Below, one piece after another: positions 1-5,529 of a stretch of 6,015 nt of DNA. The stretch comes from Thiotrichaceae bacterium (GTDB lineage: Bacteria > Pseudomonadota > Gammaproteobacteria > Thiotrichales > Thiotrichaceae). Each line of letters opens with the position of its first letter. The first letter of the stretch is position 1. The notes below the pieces were generated by a model. The model did no database searches. It saw only the letters and a list, made by a program, of their open reading frames with translations, and was not told the origin of the DNA. Location of the stretch: assembly GCA_027008665.1 (NCBI GenBank), contig JALVEA010000011.1, positions 1-6,015 on the forward strand. The letters are read 5' to 3'. Both the position numbers and the translations under genes were made by a program.

Positions 1-107
1 AACAAGCAGAAGATAAATTAGGCACAATACAAAAAGGACAATTTGGCGCTGATATGCAAGTGTCTTTGATCAATAATGGTCCTGTTACCTTTTGGTTGCA
101 GTGTTAA
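1..107 (+). CDS. dtd: D-aminoacyl-tRNA deacylase, C-terminal end (partial)
   Basis: Only the last 34 codons are in the window; the gene enters from the left edge, is read in the frame starting at base 3, and stops with TAA at 105-107. The tail contains G-x-F-x-ADMQVSL-x-N-x-GPVTFWLQ, which closely matches the C-terminus of E. coli Dtd. GPVTF is the conserved Gly-Pro-containing motif of the family, which lines the active site and rejects L-aminoacyl substrates. The enzyme hydrolyses D-amino acids (and glycine) from mischarged tRNAs in the cytoplasm. Here the protein ends in Cys where E. coli ends in Val. The gene converges on gmk across a gap of about 100 bases in which I see no clear terminator. 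Identification is firm despite the truncation. Confidence 0.95.
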   Translation, partial: QAEDKLGTIQKGQFGADMQVSLINNGPVTFWLQC

Positions 108-209
108 CTTTAACTCTTCTGAAAGGAGCAATGCGCATCTTAGCCGACCTACCGCGCTCGATTCCGAAGAAATTTAATATATGAACATCTATAGCGATTG
201 CTTTATCAG

Positions 210-827
210 TTAAGAGTTTGTGATGCTGATAAGAAATTCTTGATGGCGTTGTTGTTGTTTGGTTAGCTTCATGCGTTGGCATATAAAGATACTAGCGAGG
301 TCTTTAACAGCGGTGTCAAAATCATCATTAATGAGAATATAATCAAATTCTTGATAATGGGACATATCTTCATGGGCTTGTTGTAAGCGGTTTTCTATAA
401 CGCTTTGTGAGTCTTGTCCTCTGCCGTAGAGGCGTTGTTCTAAGGCTTGAACAGAGGGGGGGAGGATAAAGATACTGATTGCATCAGGGCGTAATTGACG
501 CACTTGTTGTGCGCCTTGCCAGTCGATTTCTAAAATAATATCGTGATTACTTTTTAATTGCTGATCAATGCTTTGATGGGATGTGCCGTAGTAATTTCCA
601 AAGACTTGTGCGTATTCAAGAAAAGACTTTTGTTCTATTTTGTTTTCAAATTCATCCTTTTTAATAAAATGGTAGTGTTTTCCATCTTCTTCTCCATCAC
701 GCATTGGGCGAGTGGTATGGGATATTGCGACTTTTATGGCGGGGTCTTGTTTGATTAACTGGCTAATTAAGCTGGTTTTCCCTGCCCCTGAGGGGGCGGA
801 GATAATATATAAACTTCCAAGTGGCAT
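210..827 (-). CDS. gmk: Guanylate kinase
   Basis: This 205-residue protein is the usual length for bacterial Gmk (E. coli 207). It phosphorylates GMP to GDP with ATP, a cytoplasmic step of nucleotide metabolism that also recycles the GMP made from (p)ppGpp. Visible motifs are the P-loop APSGAGKT (residues 11-18), the GMP-binding segment SHTTRPMRDGEEDG (36-49, with Arg40, Arg43 and Glu46), GNYYGTS near residue 80, and IDWQGAQQVR, the conserved acidic Walker-B-like strand and following helix. The ATG is preceded by AGGAAAC at good spacing, and extending further would run into the upstream stop. It starts 11 bases after the DUF1007 gene and is probably the last gene of that leftward transcript. 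In many proteobacteria gmk is next to rpoZ/spoT; that link is absent here on the downstream side. Confidence 0.97.
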   Translation of the reverse strand: MPLGSLYIISAPSGAGKTSLISQLIKQDPAIKVAISHTTRPMRDGEEDGKHYHFIKKDEFENKIEQKSFLEYAQVFGNYYGTSHQSIDQQLKSNHDIILEIDWQGAQQVRQLRPDAISIFILPPSVQALEQRLYGRGQDSQSVIENRLQQAHEDMSHYQEFDYILINDDFDTAVKDLASIFICQRMKLTKQQQRHQEFLISITNS

Positions 828-838
828 TTTGTTTCCTA

Positions 839-1405
839 TTATTTTTTACAACGAATTTTTACAAGTTCTGGAGCTTCCCCTGCTTCAAATCCCTTAATCG
901 CTTGCACACGAGATTGGCACAGTGATTTAAAGGCCTCTCCTAGTATAATGTTATTGGCATGGTGATAGAAAATAGAAGCAGAGGCACTGGGGTCTGTGTG
1001 TACGATACTGAGTGTGTTTCCTTGAATAAAAAGGGGCGATTGTAGTGGTAATACAAAGCTCAGTTTGAGTAAATTTTTATTGCCCTGCTTAATAGAGACT
1101 AGCTGATAATTTTTAGGGCGAGTTGTTGCAATGCGTTTACCGTTAAATTCTAGTTGGGTAAAATAATTGAGTTCAACTAAATCAGTCATAATACCATTGG
1201 CTAAGTTATTGATGCTTTGTCCTGATTTTAGCATCATATCACTGACTTGCTGATCATAAACCCATGACATGCCAACGGCGGTTAATTGTTTTTTATCATT
1301 GGCATAGAGGGTAGCAGTGGCGTTTATTTTATAGTGAAAGTGGGCATAACTTAAAGAAACGAGTAAAAGAGTACAGACAGCAAATAATCCTATTATTTTT
1401 TTCAT
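839..1405 (-). CDS. DUF1007 family periplasmic protein, probable metal-uptake accessory
   Basis: The 188-residue protein has a clear signal peptide: MKK, a hydrophobic core at residues 4-18, and a likely cleavage after SYA (21). The mature chain would begin His-Phe-His. DUF1007 proteins typically start AH-x-H after the signal and continue with a beta-rich domain; the segment TAVGMSWVYDQQVS (about 42-55) fits that family. Two cysteines near the C-terminus (163 and 186) could form a disulphide. DUF1007 genes usually accompany nickel/cobalt-type permeases, and this one overlaps the stop of a HupE/UreJ-like permease by 4 bases (ATGA), so the two are almost certainly co-translated. A role in delivering or binding a divalent metal is inferred from family and context, and the metal cannot be read from sequence. 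The family call is fairly sure and the function is not. Confidence 0.8.
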   Translation of the reverse strand: MKKIIGLFAVCTLLLVSLSYAHFHYKINATATLYANDKKQLTAVGMSWVYDQQVSDMMLKSGQSINNLANGIMTDLVELNYFTQLEFNGKRIATTRPKNYQLVSIKQGNKNLLKLSFVLPLQSPLFIQGNTLSIVHTDPSASASIFYHHANNIILGEAFKSLCQSRVQAIKGFEAGEAPELVKIRCKK

Positions 1406-1956
1406 AGTGAAACATTAACCATTAAAAGTGTTAAAACAAACAAGGCGCTCGTGGCAATCCATGAGGCAAGTACACGTAAAATAATGCCTTGAAACAGATT
1501 GCGTAATAGGGCGCTGATTATGGTAAGTATCATAACGGTAGCATAAATCCCTATTGAAGCACCGAGTAACCAATTATAGAAAGTATCAGCACCAAGACCG
1601 GGGATAATCACTGGGCTAGAATCTAAACCAAGCATTAAACCACAGCCTATACTCAACAAAGGTAGCATCCATTGAACCCATGATAGGCGATGATCTAGGC
1701 GTAAGACGGTAAATAAGCTGATAAATAGAGCCAGTATTAGAAGAATAAGTTCATTATTCCATTGAATAGAAAAGCTATGGTTGATAATAAAACCTGCAAT
1801 TACAGCAACACAAAATAAAAGCAGATTACGCATTAAGTGAGCGCTGGCTTGTTGCCCTAATAAAACGCCAAGAGCAACTAAGAGAATAAGATGGGAGGGT
1901 GTTTCTAAAGGATGTAAAAATCCTTCTAAGAACCATGTAAAGGAAAATTCGAGCAT
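1402..1956 (-). CDS. HupE/UreJ-like integral membrane protein, probable metal permease
   Basis: This 184-residue protein is very hydrophobic, with about six membrane segments (roughly 20-36, 44-63, 69-86, 94-111, 128-151 and 161-181). Near the N-terminus, EGFLHPLETPSHLILLVALG (11-30) matches the HupE/UreJ signature of His-Pro followed by a second His in a helix (His15, His22); the final segment RVLASWIATSALF is also typical of the family. HupE and UreJ proteins take up nickel or related ions for hydrogenase or urease. No hydrogenase or urease gene is visible here, so the substrate is open. It lacks the long signal peptide of classical HupE. No good ribosome binding site precedes the ATG; an extended -10-like sequence lies about 24 bases upstream. 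It overlaps the following DUF1007 gene by 4 bases. Confidence 0.8.
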   Translation of the reverse strand: MLEFSFTWFLEGFLHPLETPSHLILLVALGVLLGQQASAHLMRNLLLFCVAVIAGFIINHSFSIQWNNELILLILALFISLFTVLRLDHRLSWVQWMLPLLSIGCGLMLGLDSSPVIIPGLGADTFYNWLLGASIGIYATVMILTIISALLRNLFQGIILRVLASWIATSALFVLTLLMVNVSL

Positions 1957-1979
1957 AATGATGTTTTGTTTTTTGATTA

Positions 1980-1988
1980 TTTATAACA
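1980..1988 (-). promoter_or_regulatory. Possible extended -10 promoter element for the HupE-like operon
   Basis: On the minus strand the sequence TGT-TATAAA matches an extended -10 (TGn-TATAAT) 23 bases upstream of the HupE-like ATG. No acceptable -35 box is found at 16-18 bases. It lies just after the proposed bioD terminator, where a new promoter would be needed if termination is efficient. Weak call. Confidence 0.25.
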
Positions 1989-1999
1989 TTGGTGGCAAG

Positions 2000-2027
2000 A
2001 AAACCCCTTTGTCTTTAGCTGAGGGGT
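2000..2027 (-). terminator. Possible rho-independent terminator after bioD
   Basis: On the minus strand, arms ACCCCT (2022-2027) and AGGGGT (2003-2008) form a 6-bp, mostly G-C stem with a 13-base loop, directly followed by TTTTC. It lies about 30 bases past the bioD stop and before the HupE-like gene. The stem is short and the loop long, so termination may be partial and some read-through into the HupE-like operon is possible. Confidence 0.5.
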
Positions 2028-2058
2028 GGTTGACAAATAAAATATCAATATCGAGAGA

Positions 2059-2739
2059 TCAAAGTGCAATAATTGTATTACCTTTTAAATATTCTTTTAA
2101 GTCCTGTAGATTATCTTGCTGTGTTTCTAAATCATTGATAGAACGTTGGTTTAAAACCACGCCAAGCAATGTTAATCCACGTTGTTTGATCGCTTCAACG
2201 TTTAATAATACCTGATTGATACAACCTAATTTATCCTCAGCGACTAAGATAACAGATAGGTCGAGTAACTCACAAAGATCAGCATTTAACCCATCTTCAC
2301 ATAAAGGCGAGTAAAATCCGCCAGCACCTTCGATATAAAGCAGTTGTTTCGGATGTAGTGTAGCAAAGCATTGTTGTTTTAGTTGCATTAAGGATAGTTC
2401 ATGCTGTTCTAAGCGAGCGGCGCGGGTCGGTGAAACAGGGGCTTTAAAGCGATTAGGACAAATAATATCAAGTTGCTCTTGTTTATTAGCGGCAGTTGCT
2501 AACTTCCATGCATCACTTTGGCGTATATTATCAGACCAACCCGATTCCACAGGTTTACGCGGTGCAATATCAAAGCCTTGTTGTTGTAAATACTGTATTA
2601 ATTGACATCCAAACCATGTTTTACCCACATTGGTATCCGTCCCTGTGACAAATATTCCTTTTTTTAGCTTGGCAGATTGTAATAGGATTTGGAACTGTTG
2701 CTGTAATATTTTATTCAATCCGCTTCCCCGAACGTCCAT
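2059..2739 (-). CDS. bioD: ATP-dependent dethiobiotin synthetase
   Basis: BioD closes the ureido ring of 7,8-diaminopelargonate using CO2 and ATP, the penultimate step of biotin synthesis, in the cytoplasm. Hallmarks are GIFVTGTDTNVGKT (P-loop beginning strand), RKPVESGW, the APVSPTRAAR segment, IEGAGGFYSPL, and EDKLGCINQVLLNVEAIKQRGL. The start is uncertain. An in-frame ATG at 2739 gives 226 residues and overlaps lepB by 29 bases without a good ribosome binding site. A TTG at 2718 gives 219 residues, overlaps lepB by 8 bases and has GGGGA six bases upstream. The frame also stays open to 2814, but that would lie deep inside lepB. Any of these leaves 20 or more residues ahead of the P-loop strand, whereas E. 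coli BioD has about five, so a short N-terminal extension rich in Gln and Leu is genuine or the start is unconventional. No other bio gene is visible. Confidence 0.93.
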   Translation of the reverse strand: MDVRGSGLNKILQQQFQILLQSAKLKKGIFVTGTDTNVGKTWFGCQLIQYLQQQGFDIAPRKPVESGWSDNIRQSDAWKLATAANKQEQLDIICPNRFKAPVSPTRAARLEQHELSLMQLKQQCFATLHPKQLLYIEGAGGFYSPLCEDGLNADLCELLDLSVILVAEDKLGCINQVLLNVEAIKQRGLTLLGVVLNQRSINDLETQQDNLQDLKEYLKGNTIIAL

Positions 2740-3289
2740 TTTTACCAAAAATAAGTGATACTGCTTTGCCAACCACATCTTTTTGGGGGAGGAAACCAAA
2801 AAAACGACTATCATTGCTATTATCTCGATTATCTCCTAGTAGAAATAAATGACCTTTCGGGACTTGTTTTTCTTTCATAAAGCGTGAGAAAGGTTGTTTA
2901 AGTCCGGTGGTATTAATGTAAAGCTGGGGCAGGGGTTTATCATTAATATAAACAATAAAATTTTCAATACGAACACGCTCTCCCGCTTTGGCAATAAGTC
3001 GCTTGATATAATGTATTTTTTTATTTTTTGGATAAAGGAATACTAATACATCATTGGTTTGCATTGTTTTATCGCTATAGCCTCTAGCAGAGACATAAAT
3101 ATAGTCACCTGGGACTAAAGTCGGTTCCATAGAACGACTCGGAATGCGGTAAATATCAAAACCAAAAACTCGTGCGCGAATAGTATTAGAAGCAGTCTTA
3201 AAAGGGTTGATTACATAAGCCGTTACCCCCAACAAGATAAGAATCATCACTATTAGCATAAATAGCAATAGATATTTATTTTTATTCAA
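2711..3289 (-). CDS. lepB: Signal peptidase I, short form
   Basis: LepB is the inner-membrane protease that removes signal peptides from exported proteins. This protein has 192 residues with one N-terminal membrane anchor (about 6-27) and the catalytic domain outside the cytoplasm. Box B is PSRSMEPTLVPGD with the nucleophile Ser53; box D is YIKRLIAKAGERV with the general base Lys96; box E is GDNRDNSNDSRFFGFLP (152-168). E. coli LepB is much longer (324 residues) with two anchors; this compact single-anchor form resembles those of Gram-positives and secondary LepB copies. The start is TTG at 3287-3289, supported by AAAGGA eight bases upstream; the next in-frame ATG (3257-3259) would cut into the anchor. 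It is not beside lepA, rnc or era, the usual proteobacterial neighbours, but leads directly into bioD, and it may be an additional copy. Confidence 0.95.
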   Translation of the reverse strand: MNKNKYLLLFMLIVMILILLGVTAYVINPFKTASNTIRARVFGFDIYRIPSRSMEPTLVPGDYIYVSARGYSDKTMQTNDVLVFLYPKNKKIHYIKRLIAKAGERVRIENFIVYINDKPLPQLYINTTGLKQPFSRFMKEKQVPKGHLFLLGDNRDNSNDSRFFGFLPQKDVVGKAVSLIFGKNGRSGKRIE

Positions 3290-3297
3290 AAAAATTT

Positions 3298-3303
3298 TCC
3301 TTT
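3298..3303 (-). promoter_or_regulatory. lepB: Ribosome binding site supporting the lepB TTG start
   Basis: AAAGGA on the minus strand, separated from the TTG codon by eight bases that are almost all T. It is the only good Shine-Dalgarno match near the N-terminus and decides the non-ATG start. Confidence 0.7.
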
Positions 3304-3350
3304 AGTCCGTTATGCAACCTTTAATCTCAATAGTGTACTACATATAGAGA

Positions 3351-3374
3351 GAGAGTTGCGACTGCACAGTCTCT
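3351..3374. promoter_or_regulatory. Imperfect dyad in the lepB / SH3-protein divergent region
   Basis: The 155-bp gap at 3290-3444 separates divergently transcribed genes, so it should hold promoters in both directions. I see no convincing -35/-10 pair on either strand. The most structured stretch is GACTG-CA-CAGTC (3360-3371), flanked by AGAG on the left and TCT on the right, which extends the symmetry with a bulge. The ACAGTCTC part recurs (inverted) in the dyad upstream of the carbonic anhydrase gene. It may be an operator, but this is weak. Confidence 0.25.
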
Positions 3375-3444
3375 AAAGCTAAGTCCTATTTATTGGGTAT
3401 TTATTTTTTCGCAGCTCCAAAAAACTAGACAAAAGGAGAGAAAT

Positions 3445-4047
3445 ATGAAACGGTTATTAATACTAATAATGACATTTGGAGCGATGCTGTTTAACCTAGA
3501 GGCATGGGCCAAATATGAACAAATGGAAGTTGTTAATGTTTCGGTTGGAGATCGTTTAAATATGCGCGAAGGTCCTAATGTATCTTATCCGATCACCTCT
3601 AGCTTACCCTATGATGCAAAAAAGATTCGAGTGTTACGTTGGGCAGAAGAATATACAGGCAGTAGTTTGTGGGTGAAAATCAAATGGCATGGACAACGCG
3701 GTTGGGTTAATTCTCGTTATCTCAAAGCGTACAAAAAAACCAATACCCAGCAAAAAATTTTCAATTGTTTTGGAACAGAACCTTTCTGGGATATTAATAT
3801 TTACACTAATAAAGTCAAAGTCAATACACTCAATGGGATAAAGTTTACCGCTCCACTTCTATTTCACGGTCGAGTCATGAATAGTCCAGCAGGGACAACA
3901 ATGACTAACGCCAGTATTGGCAATAAATCTGTTGTTGTTATGACCGAAAAAAAACAATGCGACGACGGTATGTCAGATAATATTTATCCCTATCAAGCAT
4001 TGGTATTGATTAATGGTGATAAGGCTTATTCAGGATGCTGTAATTAG
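3445..4047 (+). CDS. Exported SH3b-domain protein with COG3650-like C-terminal domain
   Basis: The 200-residue protein has a strong signal peptide with a likely cut after AWA (22). Residues about 27-96 form a bacterial SH3 domain: RLNMREGPNVSYPI (37-50), then WVKIKW (76-81) and RGWVNSRYL (85-93), the pattern typical of SH3_3 domains that bind cell wall or proteins. Residues about 104-200 resemble the uncharacterised COG3650 domain: CFGTEPFWDINI (108-119) and CDDGMSDNIYPYQALVLINGDKAYSGCC (172-199). Four cysteines (108, 172, 198, 199) suggest disulphides in the periplasm. The start is well supported by AGGAG six bases upstream of ATG. It is a single-gene transcript, divergent from lepB and convergent with the carbonic anhydrase gene. 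Envelope location is likely; the biochemical function is unknown. Confidence 0.85.
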   Translation: MKRLLILIMTFGAMLFNLEAWAKYEQMEVVNVSVGDRLNMREGPNVSYPITSSLPYDAKKIRVLRWAEEYTGSSLWVKIKWHGQRGWVNSRYLKAYKKTNTQQKIFNCFGTEPFWDINIYTNKVKVNTLNGIKFTAPLLFHGRVMNSPAGTTMTNASIGNKSVVVMTEKKQCDDGMSDNIYPYQALVLINGDKAYSGCCN

Positions 4048-4149
4048 ATCTAGTCCTAGCATCAGTATTCACTTATAGTCGCTCATTTATCTCTATACTA
4101 TTAAGGAAATTATAGATGCATAATGCTATTAAGGCAGCTATTTAAGAAT

Positions 4150-4176
4150 CATCCCTAATTATCCTGATTAGGGATG
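4150..4176. terminator. Strong hairpin, possible bidirectional terminator
   Basis: A perfect 10-bp inverted repeat, CATCCCTAAT and ATTAGGGATG, with a 7-base loop, lies between the convergent SH3-protein and carbonic anhydrase genes. The flanks are AT-rich but neither strand has a proper T-tract, so it may work as an RNA 3' end stabiliser or a weak terminator for either gene. Confidence 0.55.
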
Positions 4177-4222
4177 CATTCAAAATCTCGCTACTTTAAT
4201 TGTTGCCACCTTAGCGGTAAAT

Positions 4223-4852
4223 TTACTCATGTTTTTTGTTCCTTTCTTGCAATTCATCATTTGATGAAATACAGTTTTCTAAACTCTTTAGTCTGCCATT
4301 AGCAAGACTGTAAACCCAGCCGTGAATATGTAGTTCTTTATCCGCTCGCCATGCATCTTGGACAATGGTTGTATTGCAAATATTACGCACTTGTTCAATA
4401 ACGTTTAATTCACATAGACGGTCTAATTTTTTTTCATGATCCAGCTTGGTTAATTTCGCCTCATGAAAACGACGCACATCTTTAATATGGCGTAGCCAGT
4501 TATCAATTAGGCCATGTTCATGATTTTCCATAGCCGCTTTTATGCCACCACAGCCATAGTGACCACAGACAATAATATGCTTTATTTCTAGCACTTCGAC
4601 CGCGTATTGAATGACTGAAAGCGAGTTGAGGTCAGTATGTACCACCATATTAGCAATATTGCGATGTACAAAAATTTCACCTGCGGGTAGATCTACAATT
4701 TTATTTTCTGGTACACGGCTATCAGAGCAACCAATCCATAGATATTTGGGTGTCTGTTTTTTTGATAATTCAGCAAAAAAATCAGGATCTTCTTGTTTAA
4801 TTTTTTTTGCCCATTCTTTGTTCTTTGCGAATAATTTTTTTAGTTTTTCCAT
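4223..4852 (-). CDS. can: Beta-carbonic anhydrase, type II (allosteric)
   Basis: A 209-residue cytoplasmic zinc enzyme interconverting CO2 and bicarbonate, supplying bicarbonate to carboxylases. The open frame extends to 4957, but ATG at 4850-4852 is chosen because residue numbers then coincide with E. coli and Haemophilus enzymes. The zinc ligands are Cys42, His98 and Cys101, and the Asp44-Arg46 dyad lies within GCSDSRVPEN. The regulatory bicarbonate pocket residues of type II enzymes, Trp39, Arg64 and Tyr181, are all present, so the enzyme is expected to be allosterically inhibited by bicarbonate at low pH. The N-terminal MEKLKKLFAKNKEWA helix is typical. The ribosome binding site is poor (GAG about ten bases upstream). 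It is the last gene of the leftward group on the right side; a biotin gene, whose enzyme uses CO2, lies nearby, but no link is shown. Confidence 0.96.
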   Translation of the reverse strand: MEKLKKLFAKNKEWAKKIKQEDPDFFAELSKKQTPKYLWIGCSDSRVPENKIVDLPAGEIFVHRNIANMVVHTDLNSLSVIQYAVEVLEIKHIIVCGHYGCGGIKAAMENHEHGLIDNWLRHIKDVRRFHEAKLTKLDHEKKLDRLCELNVIEQVRNICNTTIVQDAWRADKELHIHGWVYSLANGRLKSLENCISSNDELQERNKKHE

Positions 4853-4886
4853 AAAATTTCTGCTCGTTATTTGTTTTACTAAATTT

Positions 4887-4892
4887 AGTATA
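4887..4892 (-). promoter_or_regulatory. can: Candidate -10 box of the carbonic anhydrase promoter
   Basis: TATACT on the minus strand, 34 bases upstream of the can ATG, is a good sigma-70 -10 box. The -35 position (CTTATG at 16 bases) matches poorly, which would fit an activator-dependent or weak promoter. Its presence supports the downstream ATG as the true start, since a transcript beginning here would exclude the longer reading frame. Confidence 0.4.
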
Positions 4893-4912
4893 GCGGATAC
4901 TTTTGAAACATA

Positions 4913-4944
4913 AGGAGACTGTAGAATAATCTTGACAGTCCCCT
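4913..4944. promoter_or_regulatory. Near-perfect dyad upstream of can
   Basis: AGGAGACTGT (4913-4922) and ACAGTCCCCT (4935-4944) form 10-bp arms with a single mismatch around a 12-base spacer. The dyad lies 20 bases upstream of the candidate can -10 box and 50 bases past the stop of the 137-residue gene. It could be a regulator binding site for can, or a transcript-end hairpin of the preceding gene; on the minus strand the stem is followed by TATGTTTC, a poor T-tract, which leans slightly towards an operator. Confidence 0.4.
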
Positions 4945-4993
4945 GAAACTGCAACAAAAAATAGCAGTATCAAGTATTAGCAATAATAGTAGT

Positions 4994-5407
4994 TTATAAA
5001 ATGCTGTTTTTCCCTGCATTATAAGCTCTAGTTAACGCTTCTTTAATCCCTTTATTATCTTTTGCAGAGAGATTATCAATACCTAATACTTCACTGGCTA
5101 TTTTTTCTAGCTCAATCAGTATATTACTTTGATTTAAATACTCTCGATAAGCTTCTAAATTACATTTTCCATCGATAATAAAATCAACTACATTTCCCTT
5201 TGCACTATGAAATATTAGCTCAGAGGCTTCCATCATCTCATAAGCATAGGAATAAGTATCAATTTTATTTTGCTGGGCAATTTTAGAATAAAGAGCAGCA
5301 AGGCTTCCGTTGTGTTTAACAAAATCATCTAATTCAAGCGTAATGGAGGGGGTAAAATTTTCACCTTTAAAAGAGAAATTAACTTGGACTATTACAGTGT
5401 TTTTCAT
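4994..5407 (-). CDS. Uncharacterised 137-residue cytoplasmic protein
   Basis: I do not recognise this family. The protein has no signal peptide or membrane segment. Residues 3-26 alternate polar and hydrophobic positions (TVIVQVNFSFKGENFTPSITLEL) and look like two beta strands with a hairpin; residues about 27-65 are helical (DDFVKHNGSLAALYSKIAQQ and following), then a strand pair near GNVVDFIIDG and a helical C-terminus with LIELEKIASEVLG and an Ala-rich end. The codon pattern and length support a real gene, and no longer frame competes on the other strand. The ATG has no recognisable Shine-Dalgarno sequence. The palindrome cluster lies immediately upstream, separating it from the 97-residue gene transcribed in the same direction. 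Its position between a VWA protein gene and can may be incidental. Confidence 0.65.
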   Translation of the reverse strand: MKNTVIVQVNFSFKGENFTPSITLELDDFVKHNGSLAALYSKIAQQNKIDTYSYAYEMMEASELIFHSAKGNVVDFIIDGKCNLEAYREYLNQSNILIELEKIASEVLGIDNLSAKDNKGIKEALTRAYNAGKNSIL

Positions 5408-5418
5408 AAGTAGATAGA

Positions 5419-5506
5419 GGTTCTGGCTACGAGGCTCCAGCCTTGTAGCTTACATTGACGGCTCTAGCCGTATTTCTAGACGGCTAGAGCCAGAGGCTCG
5501 TAACCC
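5419..5506. repeat. Palindrome cluster, REP/MITE-like intergenic element
   Basis: Two hairpins lie side by side. The first has arms 5426-5435 and 5440-5449 (GCTACGAGGC / GCCTTGTAGC), pairing over 10 positions with one G-T wobble and a 4-base loop. The second has perfect 12-bp arms 5460-5471 and 5480-5491 (GGCTCTAGCCGT / ACGGCTAGAGCC) with an 8-base loop. Outer segments also pair: GGTT 5419-5422 with AACC 5502-5505, CTGGCT 5423-5428 with AGCCAG 5488-5493, and TACGAG 5428-5433 with CTCGTA 5497-5502, so alternative folds exist. The words GGCTC, AGCC and TACGAG recur. It is much richer in G and C than its surroundings and contains no gene. Dispersed intergenic repeats of this type occur in many gammaproteobacteria; copy number cannot be judged from one window. 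Confidence 0.75.
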
Positions 5507-5529
5507 GATACAAAGAGAGTTATAACAAT

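Noticed and set aside
131..184. 17-codon rightward frame (ATG after AAAGGAG-like sequence)
   Set aside because: The purine run ends only two bases before ATG, too close for initiation, and the peptide is not recognisable.
85..282. 65-codon leftward open frame
   Set aside because: Overlaps the ends of dtd and gmk in other frames, has no ribosome binding site and no protein-like features.
558..897. Two rightward open frames opposite gmk
   Set aside because: Antisense shadows of the well-conserved gmk coding sequence.
1958..2215. 85-codon rightward open frame
   Set aside because: Mostly antisense to bioD; the remainder covers the proposed terminator and upstream region of the HupE-like gene, with no ribosome binding site.
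4611..4913. 100-codon rightward open frame
   Set aside because: Antisense to the conserved core of carbonic anhydrase.
4853..4957. 35-residue N-terminal extension of carbonic anhydrase
   Set aside because: Would cross the candidate promoter and dyad, and the ATG at 4852 restores exact residue numbering with known enzymes.
5419..5506. CRISPR array
   Set aside because: The repeats are inverted rather than regularly spaced direct repeats, and there are no spacers or cas genes.
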